Source: Catellatospora citrea
Lineage (GTDB): Bacteria > Actinomycetota > Actinomycetes > Mycobacteriales > Micromonosporaceae
Assembly: GCF_003610235.1 (NCBI RefSeq)
Contig: NZ_RAPR01000001.1
Coordinates: 3,348,001-3,412,000, forward strand
Direction: 5' to 3'
Length of the DNA: 64,000 bases
This document shows, in pieces, positions 16,601 to 25,011 of the stretch. The notes beneath the pieces are model-generated. The model was not told the DNA's origin, did not search any database, and saw only the letters and a list, made by a program, of their open reading frames with translations. The first letter of the stretch is position 1. The number at the start of each line of letters is the position of its first letter. A program made the translations under genes and the position numbers.

Positions 16601-18704
16601 CGGCTGGCCCTGGTGGGCGCCGATCGTGCTGGGCCTGACGATCGCCACCGGGTACGCCCTGGCGGCGGCGGTGGCCGAGGATGCCCGGGCCGGGTACACC
16701 CGCCTCGCGGTGGCCACCGCCGTCGCGCTGCATGCGCTCGGCGCGAGCCTGGTGCGCCCGTGGACCACCGCCGCGGCCCTCGGCATGATCGCCCTCGTCG
16801 GGGCGGCGCTGGTGCTGATGGCGGTGCTGATGACCCAGCAGGCCGAGCAGGCGGACGCGACACCGCCCGCGCACCTCGACGTGCTCGGCGGCGCGGGCGT
16901 GCTCGCCGTGCTGCTGGCCGGCCCGGCGGCGCTGGCCGCGTTCGCCGCCAGCGCCGGCAAGGAGCCCGGCGTCCTGCTGACCGCCGCGCTCGGCGGGGTC
17001 AGCATCGGGCTGGCGGCGCTGGCCGCGGCCCGCCGCCCCGCCGCGCCCTATCTCGGCTGGGGCACCGTCGGCGTGGCGATCTCCGGCACGCTGATCGCCC
17101 TGCTGGCGCTCGCGAACGGGCACCCCGCCGGGGTGTACGCCGCTGCGGCGGTGCTGCTCGTGGTGCTCGCCGAACTGCTCCGCACCACCACCCGCGACCA
17201 GCTCGGCCTCACCCCCGAGCGGGTCGCCGTGCGGAAACCGCGCCGGGTGCCCAAGGAGGGGCCGCAGCGCTGGCGCGTCGGGTTCGACACCCGCCAGGAG
17301 CTGATCGAGCGCAGCCGGCGCTTCCCGTCGTACCCGGGTGCGATGGCCGCCGCCGCGGCCGCCGCACCGGCCTTCATCTCGCTCACCTCGCTCGCGCCCG
17401 CGCTGCACACGGCGCTGGTCCGGCCGTACGACAGCCTGAACGCGATCTGGCAGGGGCCGCCCGCGGCCACCACGGTCGCCACGGACGTCGCCGCGGTGCT
17501 GACCGCGGTCCTGCTCACCGTCGCCGCGGGCATCGCCGCCGTCGGCTTCGGCGGCGGGCCCACCCGGGCCGTCTCCGTCGTGGTGCCCGGCGCGGCGGTG
17601 ACACTGCTGATCGCCCCGACCGGCCTCGGGCTGGCCTGGCCGGCGAGCGTGCTGGCGGGGCTGGGCGTGTTCACGGTCTGCATGCTCAGCGTCGCGCTCA
17701 CCGAGCCGCCGTCCGGCGACGACGTCGACCGCCCGGTCCGCGCGGCCCGCGTCGCGGTGCTGCTGCTCGGCCTCATCGCGGGCGGCGCGGGCCTGGCCGG
17801 TGCGCTGGCCACGCCGGGGCTGACGATCTTCACGTTCGGCGGCGCGGTCGCCGTCGGCGCCGTCGCCGCGCTCGGCGGCAAGAGCCAGCGCGCCCGCATC
17901 CTGGGCTGGCTCGGCGCGGCGCTGGCCGCGCAGCTGTTCGTGCTGACCGTCAGCCTGCGCGTCGGCGCGAAGCCGGAATGGGCGGCGTTCGGCGTGCTGG
18001 GCGTCGGCGCGATCCTGATCGTCGGCGCGGCCCTGCACCCCCGGTTCACCCGCCCCGAGGCACTGCGTGAGGCGAGCGCGGTCGAGTGGGCCGGCTACAC
18101 CGCCGGGGTGATCGCCCTGGCCCTGGCCGTACGCGCCCCGTCGCAGGTCGCGGCCCTGCTCGTCGGCTGGGGTGCGGTGCTCGGCATCGCGGCGACCCGG
18201 GCCGGCCGGCCCACCGCGCAGCGCCGGGTGCTGTTCTGGGCCGCCGCGGGCAGCGAGATCGCCGCCTGGTGGCTCATCATGCGCAGCGCCGACATCGCAC
18301 TACCGGAGGCGTACACGCTGCCGTTCGCGCTGCTCGCGCTCGCGGTCGGGCTGCTGGAACTGCGGCAGCGCCCGCAGCTGGGCAGCTGGGCCGCCTACGG
18401 GCCGGCGCTGATCGCGGGCTTCGGCCCGACGGTGGTGGTCGTGCTGGTCACCGACACCAACCCGATCCGAGAGGTCGGCCTGCTCGTCGCGGCCATCCTC
18501 ACCCTGGTGATCGGCTCCCGCTACGGCCAGCAGGCCCCGGTGGCGATCGGCGCGGCCGTCACCGTCATCGCCGCCCTGCACGCCCTCACCCTGGTCGGCA
18601 CCACCTGGCTGGGCGTCCTCGTCGGCGGCATAGTCCTCATCGTCCTCGGCGCCAACTCCGAACGCCGCCGCCGAGCCACCGACCGCTACAAACAACTCCG
18701 CTGA
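13629..18704 (+). CDS. Giant polytopic membrane protein (SCO7613 C-terminal-domain type)
   Basis: A 1691-residue protein. It begins with a zinc ribbon (CSMCGRERDPSVRCPHC), then a basic coiled segment (LNKAIADMNAEDLRLSGERK, about 35-95), a Pro/Thr-rich disordered linker (about 100-180), and then dozens of Ala/Leu/Val-rich transmembrane helices to the end, broken by a cytoplasmic loop around 1200-1240 (KPRRVPKEGPQRWRVGFDTR). It ends in a basic tail. This layout matches the poorly understood actinobacterial SCO7613-type membrane proteins. GGAGGT precedes the ATG by 6 nt. No enzymatic motif seen; transport or scaffold roles are guesses. Monocistronic, with a palindromic terminator after it. Confidence 0.85.
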   Translation: MAAATSTCSMCGRERDPSVRCPHCGNTPEQLAAEVSRLNKAIADMNAEDLRLSGERKKLSSKLQAALYQRDILAHAEAQRQKKAAPKQRRWLPRPPGAQAPAAPPGTLPPDAPTTGTTTADESGVPRQAPTVPRERTAPRDGGTRPEGTGRPGGTARREGGTRVAPLPPSLSEPPPEASARSVQNIMLALGSLLLGIAAVVFAAVALSNVAPGIRLTVLALATALLLGIAPSLVRGGLSATAEALAAVGLALLPVDGYLLAQLSLIDTSLMVVAGLVFAATAAIAYLYHRATGLTIPRYAVVIAIQPVLPLLLYDLINGPAGWAVVLTVVAAQNAVLARAVELANVPARPGPPPRLATPATAGAPTTVPPPDTTSDSQAAAGDDTATAARPTRTPGLPEGLATFMRRPETAATATRRSAFWLRELAWVLHGLAIAAATVYAVAALLTADTVPSVLRASATLLLAVGVALVGALMLRRAPLNELAAGAMVLAVIGSAARVAVVALPDRALLVIAAAVAITGLGVRAIPEPTRRGPQLASTLALIVISLFTAGSALRAALAPVTAAWPFGSADVAGFAAEIAQRAGHPGWPLVATIALLTIAAALALPAAWRHETVVAGAALTALAAPASLGLDWVATQWLLAAAAIALLAAGIGVAGIGSAEGGAPWAAATPRAARAHLITSFLVGATAVGVALAHTWSTAGLMVAYTLAGVLLAAAQRVLPTPPATGLLGDAAAGAAAFAAPVAVGTGVLTVFPTAGEQVALAAAFLACAATLALVAARLVAHRRIGTPLSLGAGLGALVVAGAAFGTAGAGVLDAGLGALLLVSAILLALAQSIDSGRRADRALDGADFAAAAVTTALIAALARVAHLVAPQYWLVLSALLVLAVGVAVRLLPQELRRGPVAGSAMAGGILVLIAGYPALAGGIKALALPGELWAADLAPVGGGVEFGWQAPAALVVLAVAAAVVLPPPRSHQAAAIAAILATVGTPAALGWPWWAPIVLGLTIATGYALAAAVAEDARAGYTRLAVATAVALHALGASLVRPWTTAAALGMIALVGAALVLMAVLMTQQAEQADATPPAHLDVLGGAGVLAVLLAGPAALAAFAASAGKEPGVLLTAALGGVSIGLAALAAARRPAAPYLGWGTVGVAISGTLIALLALANGHPAGVYAAAAVLLVVLAELLRTTTRDQLGLTPERVAVRKPRRVPKEGPQRWRVGFDTRQELIERSRRFPSYPGAMAAAAAAAPAFISLTSLAPALHTALVRPYDSLNAIWQGPPAATTVATDVAAVLTAVLLTVAAGIAAVGFGGGPTRAVSVVVPGAAVTLLIAPTGLGLAWPASVLAGLGVFTVCMLSVALTEPPSGDDVDRPVRAARVAVLLLGLIAGGAGLAGALATPGLTIFTFGGAVAVGAVAALGGKSQRARILGWLGAALAAQLFVLTVSLRVGAKPEWAAFGVLGVGAILIVGAALHPRFTRPEALREASAVEWAGYTAGVIALALAVRAPSQVAALLVGWGAVLGIAATRAGRPTAQRRVLFWAAAGSEIAAWWLIMRSADIALPEAYTLPFALLALAVGLLELRQRPQLGSWAAYGPALIAGFGPTVVVVLVTDTNPIREVGLLVAAILTLVIGSRYGQQAPVAIGAAVTVIAALHALTLVGTTWLGVLVGGIVLIVLGANSERRRRATDRYKQLR

Positions 18705-18739
18705 CGCGCCCCGCCAGGCGGCCACCCGCCAAGATCGTG

Positions 18740-18804
18740 CCGCAACTCTTAAAGTGTCGCGCCTTCGAAGGCCCTTGGAGGCCGCGACTCTTTAAGAGTT
18801 GCGG
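18740..18804. terminator. Palindrome, copy 2: bidirectional terminator
   Basis: About 65 bp, ends CCGCAACTCTTAAAG and CTTTAAGAGTTGCGG, with an imperfect inner stem. It separates the convergent giant membrane protein gene and purE. Same family as 10545-10607 and 57990-58052. Confidence 0.75.
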
Positions 18805-18825
18805 TGGGTGGTGGTGGGTGGTGGG

Positions 18826-19332
18826 TCAGAGGGTGGATTGGAGGGCGGCGTCCTTTTGGGCGACGAGTTCGGTGAGGCTGTGGGCGTAGTCGGCGAGCTT
18901 GGCGCGCAGGGTGGCGTCGTGGGCGCCGAGGATGCGGGCCGCGAGCAGGCCTGCGTTGCGGCCGCCCGCGATCGAGACGGTGGCGACCGGGATGCCCGCG
19001 GGCATCTGCACGATGGACATCAGTGAGTCCATGCCGTCGAGGTACTTCAGCGGCACCGGCACACCGACCACCGGCAGCGGCGTCACGCTGGCGACCATGC
19101 CGGGCAGGTGGGCCGCCCCGCCCGCGCCCGCGATGATGACCTTGATACCGCGATCCGCGGCCGTCTGGCCGTAGTCGATCATGAGCTGCGGCGTACGGTG
19201 CGCGGACACGACCCGGACCTCGTACGACACGCCGAACTCGGCCAGCGCCTCGGCGGCGGGCTTCATCACGGGCCAGTCCGAGTCGGAGCCCATGATGATC
19301 CCCACCAGCGGTGCCGGGGTCTGCTCGCTCAT
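18826..19332 (-). CDS. purE: N5-carboxyaminoimidazole ribonucleotide mutase PurE
   Basis: A 168-residue class I PurE of de novo purine synthesis, converting N5-CAIR (made by PurK) to CAIR. Motifs: [12 protein letters not shown] near the N-terminus, [27 protein letters not shown] and [11 protein letters not shown]. Its ATG overlaps the TGA of a 24-codon mini-ORF that links it to purK, and it lies in the 3' arm of a perfect 11-bp hairpin, so its translation probably depends on ribosomes arriving from the mini-ORF. Last gene of the minus-strand cluster. Confidence 0.96.
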   Translation of the reverse strand: MSEQTPAPLVGIIMGSDSDWPVMKPAAEALAEFGVSYEVRVVSAHRTPQLMIDYGQTAADRGIKVIIAGAGGAAHLPGMVASVTPLPVVGVPVPLKYLDGMDSLMSIVQMPAGIPVATVSIAGGRNAGLLAARILGAHDATLRAKLADYAHSLTELVAQKDAALQSTL

Positions 19333-19403
19333 GCCGGAACTCCGCTTCGCTGCGTTCCGGCATGTGCACCGGACCCCATGATTCGCGCGCTGCGCTCGCT
19401 CAT
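19329..19403 (-). CDS. Coupling mini-ORF between purK and purE (24 aa)
   Basis: A 24-codon ORF whose ATG overlaps the purK stop (ATGA at 19403-19400) and whose TGA overlaps the purE ATG (ATGA at 19332-19329). It starts [12 protein letters not shown] and ends QRSGVPA. No homology is expected at this size; the exact double overlap is the evidence that it is translated. Its likely job is to carry ribosomes from purK into purE and open the hairpin over the purE start. Compare the mini-ORFs at 50566, 51716, 51778 and 63137. Confidence 0.5.
   Translation of the reverse strand: MSERSARIMGSGAHAGTQRSGVPA
19330..19364 (-). promoter_or_regulatory. Hairpin sequestering the purE start codon
   Basis: Perfect 11-bp inverted repeat: CATGCCGGAAC (19330-19340) and GTTCCGGCATG (19354-19364). 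In the minus-strand mRNA the 3' arm ends with the purE ATG itself, so the folded RNA would hide the start codon. Confidence 0.6.
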
Positions 19404-20545
19404 GCTTCGAGTGCCTTTCCGTAGGTCAGCCAGTGGCCGGCGCGGGCCGCGCGGGCGCGGCAGTCGGCGAGGTCGTCGCCGAGCGCGGTGACGTGCCCGA
19501 TCTTGCGGCCGGGCCGGGTCTGCTTGCCGTACAGGTGCACCTTCACGCCCGGCTCGGCGGCCATCAGGTGGTGCAGCCGCTCGTCGATCGACATGCCGCC
19601 GTCGGGGCCGCCCAGCACGTTGGCCATGACCACGGCCGGCGCGGCGAGCGCGGTGTCGCCCATCGGGTAGTCGAGGACCGCCCGCAGGTGCTGCTCGAAC
19701 TGGGAGGTGCGCGCGCCCTCGATGGTCCAGTGCCCGGAGTTGTGCGGCCGCATGGCCAGCTCGTTCACCACGAGCCCATCCGGCGTCTCGAACAGCTCGA
19801 CGGCCAGCAGGCCGACCACGCCCAGCTCGTTGGCGATGCGGATGGCCAGCTCCTGGGCCCCGAGCGCGACGTCCTCGGCCAGGTCCGGGGCGGGGGCGAG
19901 CACCTCGACGCAGATGCCGTCCTGCTGCACCGTCTCGACCACCGGGTACACCGCGACCTGCCCGTACGGCGAGCGGGCGACCTGCACGGCGAGCTCGCGG
20001 CGCAGCTCGACCTTCTCCTCGACGATCAGCTCGGCCCCGCTGGCCAGCAGGTCGATGATCTCCTCGACGTCGTTGACGACGAACACGCCCCGGCCGTCGT
20101 ACCCGCCGCGGGCCGTCTTCACGACCGCGGGCAGCCCGAACGCGACCAGCTCCGCGGCCGACGAGATCGGGGCCCAGCGCGGCACGGGCGCGCCCAGCTC
20201 CGACAGGCGGCGGCGCATCAGGTGCTTGTCCTGGGCGTACTGCAGCGCGTCGGCCCCCGGGAAGACCTTGTGGCCCGCCGCGACCAGGGCGCGGATGTGC
20301 TCGCCGGGCACGTGCTCGTGGTCGAAGGTGACCACGTCGCACGACTTGGCGAACGTGCGCAGGGCGTCCAGGTCGGTGTGGCTGCCCAGCTGGACGTCGG
20401 CCGCGACCAGGGCCGCGGACTCGTCGACGTCGTTGGCCAGCACCCGCAGGGACTGGCCGAGGGCGATCGCCGCCTGGTGGGTCATACGGGCGAGCTGGCC
20501 GCCGCCGATCATGCCGACGACAGGGAGGCCGGTGCGAGTGTCCAT
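19400..20545 (-). CDS. purK: N5-carboxyaminoimidazole ribonucleotide synthase PurK
   Basis: A 381-residue ATP-grasp enzyme that makes N5-CAIR from AIR, bicarbonate and ATP. Motifs: [23 protein letters not shown], the ATP-grasp strand [38 protein letters not shown], and [34 protein letters not shown] (in parts) with the metal-binding Glu and Asn. ATG at 20545 chosen over a TTG two codons earlier; neither has a clear ribosome binding site. It follows the fusion gene by 15 bp and is coupled to purE through a mini-ORF. Confidence 0.95.
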   Translation of the reverse strand: MDTRTGLPVVGMIGGGQLARMTHQAAIALGQSLRVLANDVDESAALVAADVQLGSHTDLDALRTFAKSCDVVTFDHEHVPGEHIRALVAAGHKVFPGADALQYAQDKHLMRRRLSELGAPVPRWAPISSAAELVAFGLPAVVKTARGGYDGRGVFVVNDVEEIIDLLASGAELIVEEKVELRRELAVQVARSPYGQVAVYPVVETVQQDGICVEVLAPAPDLAEDVALGAQELAIRIANELGVVGLLAVELFETPDGLVVNELAMRPHNSGHWTIEGARTSQFEQHLRAVLDYPMGDTALAAPAVVMANVLGGPDGGMSIDERLHHLMAAEPGVKVHLYGKQTRPGRKIGHVTALGDDLADCRARAARAGHWLTYGKALEA

Positions 20546-20560
20546 CGGCAAGGAGTCTAA

Positions 20561-22738
20561 TCAGCGCCGACGTGCGGAAGCCTTAGCGCCCTTGCGTCCA
20601 GTGGACTGCGCCACGCGGCGCGGCGCGGCGAGCGCCAGCACCAGCGGGGTGCGCTCGTCGCCCTGGCCGAAGGGGTTGCGTTCGCAGAGCCGCTCCAGCA
20701 GTCCGGCGGGCGGCTCACCGGGCTGCGACCAGCCCAGCAGCCGCATGCCGCCGTCGCCCGCGCCGACCACGGCACAGCCGGCCAGCATGGCGTACACGTC
20801 GTCGGGCAGCGTCTTGCGCAGGGCAGCGACGATCTGCTCGGCGACCCGGTCGGCGTCGCGCGGCGGCGGCACCACGGCCAGGTGCGCGGGCGGGCAGGCC
20901 TGCTCGCGGGGCGGGCAGACGGAGCGGACCAGCGGCCCGGCGATGCGCTCGGACCAGGCGCGGCGGCCCAGCCGGGCGCACAGCACCGCCAGGCCGAGCC
21001 GGGTCGTGCCGCCGTGGTCGAGGGCCACCTGCATGCTCCACGGGTCGGCGAGCCCGACGGCGGGCCCGGCGAGCCGGACCAGCGCGCGGGCGTACGAGCC
21101 GGGCTCGATCTCCCAGATGGCCCGGGACAGACCCTGGGCCACGGCGACCGGCTTCGCCGCGACGAGCAGGTGCCAGGGCCGGCGCAGCGCCTGGCGCGCG
21201 TGCTTGTCCGCGCCGTGCGCGAACTCGGCGACGTACCAGGCGAACTTGTCGGCGATGCGGTCGCCGGCCGCGATGGGCTCGGTGACCACGGCGTGCGTGG
21301 TCCAGTCCTGCCCCGCCGCCGCGATCACGACCGGGCCGGGCGCGGGGCGGGACGCGGGCACGTCAGGGACGCGCTCGTACGGCGCGAGGACCGTGGTCAG
21401 CCAGCGCTCCAGCAGGTAGCGACGCCACAGCCGGGCGACGTCGGCCTCGTTGGCGGTCGGCAGGTGCTGCATGACGGCGAGGCCGTCGTGGTCGGTGCCG
21501 CCGTGGCGCGGATACAGCAGGGCGCTGATGGTCTCGGCCCGCAGCCGCAGCATGATCTCCCGCAGTGGCGGTTCCAGCGTCGCGGCGGCGGGGGCGGCCC
21601 CGGCGGCGCGCAGCGAGACCGGCGGCAGCGTGCGCTCGGCCAGCCCGCGCAGTTCGGCCCGCAGCGCCTCGTCGGTGGTCTCCAGGTCCCGGTACGGGAA
21701 GCGCAGCGCGACGCCGTAGCGGCTGGCGACCCGGTCGGCCAGGCGCGGCAGGTGGCCGACCGGCCCGCTCCAGCCGCCCGCACCGAGCAGCGCGTCGACC
21801 TCGCCGCCGGTCGCCCGCGCCACCGCCCAGGCCAGGTAGGACGACAGGTCGGGCATGGGCTCGCCGACGTCGGTCAGGAACCCGTCGACGTCGATCTCGT
21901 CGGCGAAGAAGGGCAGCGCCCGGTGCCGCACGCTGCTGTCGGGCAGCGGCCCGAGCAGCGCCGAGGCGTACGCGGACGAGTCCGCCGGCAGCCCCGGGAA
22001 GTTCACCGAGTACACCGGCAGGCCACGTGGCTCGGCGCGTTCGGACAGCGCCGTGCCGAGCACCGCCGCGCCGGGCAGGCCGGGGCCGAGCAGCACACCG
22101 AGCCGCCCCTCGCCGACCGCGCCGAGCAGCGCCATCCGGCCGGTGACCGGGTGGCCCCGGTGCCGGACCGGCGGGTGCGCGCGGACCAGCCAGCCGTCGG
22201 TGTGCCCGGCCGAGATCTCGACGACCTGGTGCGGCAGCACCCGGCGGATGCCGTCGAAGAAGGTCGCGGCACCCTCGTCGCAACTGCCGACGGCCAGGAA
22301 CCGGGCGACCGTCTCCGGGTCGGGCCGGGCGGGCACCCCCGCGGCCAGCAGCGCGGTCGGCTCGCTGGCGACCAGCACCGCGCCGCGGCTGCGCGCGTAG
22401 TAGAGCGGCGGGCCGTCGCCGTTGCGGGCCAGCACCAGGCCGTCCGGGTCGGCCATGATCAGGGTGTACGGGTCGGCCCCGCCGACCAGGCCCAGCGGCC
22501 CGCGCTCGGCGTACCGGTGGGCAAGGGTGCTCAGCTCGACGATGCCGTCCACGATCAGCGTGGTGACGTCCAGCCGGTGCACGATCGGCATCGCGGCGCG
22601 GATCAGGAGCTTCGCGGAGCCGCAGACCCCGCGGGCCTCCTCGGAGCCGCGCGGGGCGAGCGCGCGGGACAGCGCGGTGAGCGTGTCGGTGGAATTGCGA
22701 TCGGAGCCGAAGCTCAGCAGAGCGGCGAGACCGGCCAC
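20561..22738 (-). CDS. Asparagine-synthase-like / F420 gamma-glutamyl-ligase-like fusion
   Basis: A 725-residue protein. Residues 1 to about 430 look like a degenerate asparagine synthetase: the glutaminase-like start is MAGLAALLSFG, lacking the catalytic Cys2, with later DPDGLVLARNGDGPPLYYA and a C-terminal synthase-like part without the SGGxDS pyrophosphatase loop. Residues about 460-710 resemble F420-0:gamma-glutamyl ligase-like proteins: AAAGQDWTTHAVVTEPIAAGD, ADPWSMQVALDHGG, TRLGLAVLCARLGRR and NPFGQGDERTPLVL. The glutaminase is presumably dead; activity of the second part is unknown. It is the first gene of the purK-purE cluster (15 bp upstream of purK). GTG start with GAGGAG 8 nt before it. 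Confidence 0.65.
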   Translation of the reverse strand: MAGLAALLSFGSDRNSTDTLTALSRALAPRGSEEARGVCGSAKLLIRAAMPIVHRLDVTTLIVDGIVELSTLAHRYAERGPLGLVGGADPYTLIMADPDGLVLARNGDGPPLYYARSRGAVLVASEPTALLAAGVPARPDPETVARFLAVGSCDEGAATFFDGIRRVLPHQVVEISAGHTDGWLVRAHPPVRHRGHPVTGRMALLGAVGEGRLGVLLGPGLPGAAVLGTALSERAEPRGLPVYSVNFPGLPADSSAYASALLGPLPDSSVRHRALPFFADEIDVDGFLTDVGEPMPDLSSYLAWAVARATGGEVDALLGAGGWSGPVGHLPRLADRVASRYGVALRFPYRDLETTDEALRAELRGLAERTLPPVSLRAAGAAPAAATLEPPLREIMLRLRAETISALLYPRHGGTDHDGLAVMQHLPTANEADVARLWRRYLLERWLTTVLAPYERVPDVPASRPAPGPVVIAAAGQDWTTHAVVTEPIAAGDRIADKFAWYVAEFAHGADKHARQALRRPWHLLVAAKPVAVAQGLSRAIWEIEPGSYARALVRLAGPAVGLADPWSMQVALDHGGTTRLGLAVLCARLGRRAWSERIAGPLVRSVCPPREQACPPAHLAVVPPPRDADRVAEQIVAALRKTLPDDVYAMLAGCAVVGAGDGGMRLLGWSQPGEPPAGLLERLCERNPFGQGDERTPLVLALAAPRRVAQSTGRKGAKASARRR

Positions 22739-22865
22739 GCGACCATCTCCTCAGGGAAGGCTGAGCGACGGTGGCGTCGTGCTGCGGAGCAGCATCGGGC
22801 ACGCCACGGTCGTCGGGGGAACCCTCAGCCTAGCCAGGATTGTCCGTTTGGCCGTCCATATCGTG

Positions 22866-24887
22866 CTATCGGGCGAGAATTGTCGCCAGTTCGACAGTTG
22901 TCGTCACCGGACGGTCGCAGACGAACCCTCGGCAGACGTACGCCGTGGGCTGGTCACCGACCATCGGGCGGCCCGCCAGCAGCGGCACGCCCGGCGCGTC
23001 CGGGTGACCCGCCACGATCACCGCTCCGGGTGGCGCGTGTTCGATCGCGGTCAGCAGCAGCGGGTCGGTCTCCGGGTCCGTGGTCGCGATCGCGATCTCG
23101 TACGGCCCCGACAGCAGCGCCTCCGCCGCCGACGCGGCGTACCCGGCGAACCGGGGGTGCCGGGCCAGCAGCGGCACGATCGTCGACAGCGCCCGCTCGG
23201 CCAGCTCGTGCCAGCGTGGCTCACCGCTCAGCGCGGAGTAGGTCAGCAGCGCGTTGACCAGCGACGACAGCCCCGACGGGGTGGCGTTGTCGGTCGGGTC
23301 GGCGGGCCGGATCACCAGCTGCTCCGCGTCGTCGGCGGTGTCGTGGAAGCCGCCCTGCCCGTCCCGGAACCGCTCGGCCGCCGTGTCCAGCAGCGCCCCG
23401 GCCGCCGTCAGCCAGCGGCCGTCGCCGGTGACCTGGTGCAGGGCGCAGAAGGCCTCGGCCACGCAGCCGTAGTCCTCCAGCACCCCCGCCGGCTGCCCGA
23501 CCACCCCGTCCCGGGACACCCGCCGCAGCCTGCCGTCCACGACGTGCCTGGACAGCAGCAGCTCGCCCGCCTCCACCGCGATCGCGCGGAAGTCCACGTT
23601 CTCCACGTCGGCCACGTCGCCGACCTCGGTGTAGTTGCGCCAGAACTCGCACAGCGCGGTGATCGCCAGCCCGTTCCAGGCCGCGACCACCTTGTCGTCG
23701 CGCATCGGCTGCGGCCGCTCCCGGCGCGCGGCCATCATCAGCCCGCGCACCCGCTCCCAGCGCTGCTGCACCTCCGGCGCGACGTCGTCGATGTCGCGCC
23801 TGAGCACCAGCACCGACGTGCCGTGCTCGAACGTGCCGGCGTCGGTCACCCCGAACAGGTCCGCCGCGAACGCCGCGTCGTCGGAGCCCAGCACCTCCAC
23901 CAGCTGCGCCGGGGTCCACGAGTACGTGGTGCCCTCCACGCCCTCGGTGTCGGCGTCCAGCGCCGAGGCGAAGCCTCCCTCGGGTGTCTGCAGGTCGTTG
24001 ACCAGGAACATCGCCGTCTCGGTCGCGATCCGCTGGGCCAGCGGGTCGGCGGTCAGCCGCCAGATCTCGTTGTACACCCGCAGCAGCAGCGCGTTGTCGT
24101 ACAGCATCTTCTCGAAGTGCGGCACGGTCCACGTCGCGTCCACCGCATACCGGTGGAAGCCGCCCGCGAGCTGGTCGTAGATGCCGCCGCGGGCCATCGC
24201 CTCGCCGGTGTGCCGGACCAGCTCCAGCGCGTCGGCGTCCTTGGCCCGCTGGTGGTGGCGCAGCAGGAACAGCATCAGCATGTGCGGCGGGAACTTCGGC
24301 GCCCCGCCGAACCCGCCCCGCACGCTGTCGTAGTCGGCGCGCAGCCGCTCCACGGCGTGGTCCAGCAGCTCCTTGGTGATCTCGCCGCCGCCCTCGATCG
24401 GGTTGCGCGCGATCGCCTCGACCACCGCCTCGCCCTGCTCCAGCACCTGTGTGCGCTGGTCGCGCCAGGCCTCGGTGACCGCCTCCAGCAGGCGCGTGAA
24501 CTGCACCTTCGGGTAGTACGTGCCACACAGGAACGGCTTGCCGTCGGGCGCGGCGAACACCGTCATCGGCCAGCCGCCCTGCCCGGTCATCGCCTGCGTC
24601 GCCGACATGTAGACCGCGTCCACGTCGGGCCGCTCCTCGCGGTCCACCTTGATCGCCACGAAGTGCTCGTTGACGAGGTCACCGACGACCGCGTCCTCGA
24701 ACGACTCGTGCGCCATGACGTGACACCAATGACACGCCGCGTAGCCGACGGAGATCAGCACCGGCACGTCGCGGTGCTTGGCCTCCTCGAACGCCTCGTC
24801 ACACCACGGCCACCAGTGCACCGGGTTGTCGGCGTGCTGCAGCAGGTAGGGCGAGGTCGCGTCCCCGAGTCGGTTCACACGTCCCAC
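22866..24887 (-). CDS. DUF255 thioredoxin-like protein (YyaL/SSP411 family)
   Basis: A 673-residue cytoplasmic protein. The N-terminal thioredoxin-fold domain has NPVHWWPWCDEAFEEAK and the CHWCHVM active-site motif (C52, C55), then the cis-Pro region GGWPMTVFAAPDGKPF. The remaining about 500 residues form an alpha/alpha barrel resembling N-acylglucosamine 2-epimerase-type folds (GGIYDQLAGGFHRYAVDATWTVPHFEKMLYDNA in parts). Widely conserved, biochemical role unclear. The GTG at 24887 has GAGAGG upstream; a GTG three codons later is an alternative. No partner gene in the immediate surroundings. Confidence 0.92.
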   Translation of the reverse strand: MGRVNRLGDATSPYLLQHADNPVHWWPWCDEAFEEAKHRDVPVLISVGYAACHWCHVMAHESFEDAVVGDLVNEHFVAIKVDREERPDVDAVYMSATQAMTGQGGWPMTVFAAPDGKPFLCGTYYPKVQFTRLLEAVTEAWRDQRTQVLEQGEAVVEAIARNPIEGGGEITKELLDHAVERLRADYDSVRGGFGGAPKFPPHMLMLFLLRHHQRAKDADALELVRHTGEAMARGGIYDQLAGGFHRYAVDATWTVPHFEKMLYDNALLLRVYNEIWRLTADPLAQRIATETAMFLVNDLQTPEGGFASALDADTEGVEGTTYSWTPAQLVEVLGSDDAAFAADLFGVTDAGTFEHGTSVLVLRRDIDDVAPEVQQRWERVRGLMMAARRERPQPMRDDKVVAAWNGLAITALCEFWRNYTEVGDVADVENVDFRAIAVEAGELLLSRHVVDGRLRRVSRDGVVGQPAGVLEDYGCVAEAFCALHQVTGDGRWLTAAGALLDTAAERFRDGQGGFHDTADDAEQLVIRPADPTDNATPSGLSSLVNALLTYSALSGEPRWHELAERALSTIVPLLARHPRFAGYAASAAEALLSGPYEIAIATTDPETDPLLLTAIEHAPPGAVIVAGHPDAPGVPLLAGRPMVGDQPTAYVCRGFVCDRPVTTTVELATILAR

Positions 24888-24946
24888 CCTCTCACAACGC
24901 CCCGCCCCCTACCCCGGTGCCCCATTTGTCGCCGCTCTCATCCGAC

Positions 24947-25009
24947 TGCAGTTTCGGGGAAAGTGCACGAACGCCGACCGTGGTCGGGTGCAGTTTCCCC
25001 GAAACTGCA
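24947..25009. terminator. 63-bp palindrome with GGTTTCCCC-type arms, copy A
   Basis: 16-bp arms TGCAGTTTCGGGGAAA (24947-24962) and its complement (24994-25009) around a GC-rich loop that folds further. It ends 3 nt before the stop of the flavoprotein gene and probably terminates that gene. A diverged relative is at about 26917-26985. Confidence 0.65.
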
Positions 25010-25011
25010 CC

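Noticed and set aside
13476..18038. 1520-codon open frame on the minus strand, opposite the giant membrane protein
   Set aside because: Rich in Arg, Gly, Gln and Asp without any fold signature; it is the complement of an Ala/Leu-rich gene with a good ribosome binding site and zinc ribbon.
22739..22865. Possible 14-codon upstream ORF before the fusion gene
   Set aside because: Its stop does not overlap the GTG start and it lacks the repeat seen at the other mini-ORFs.
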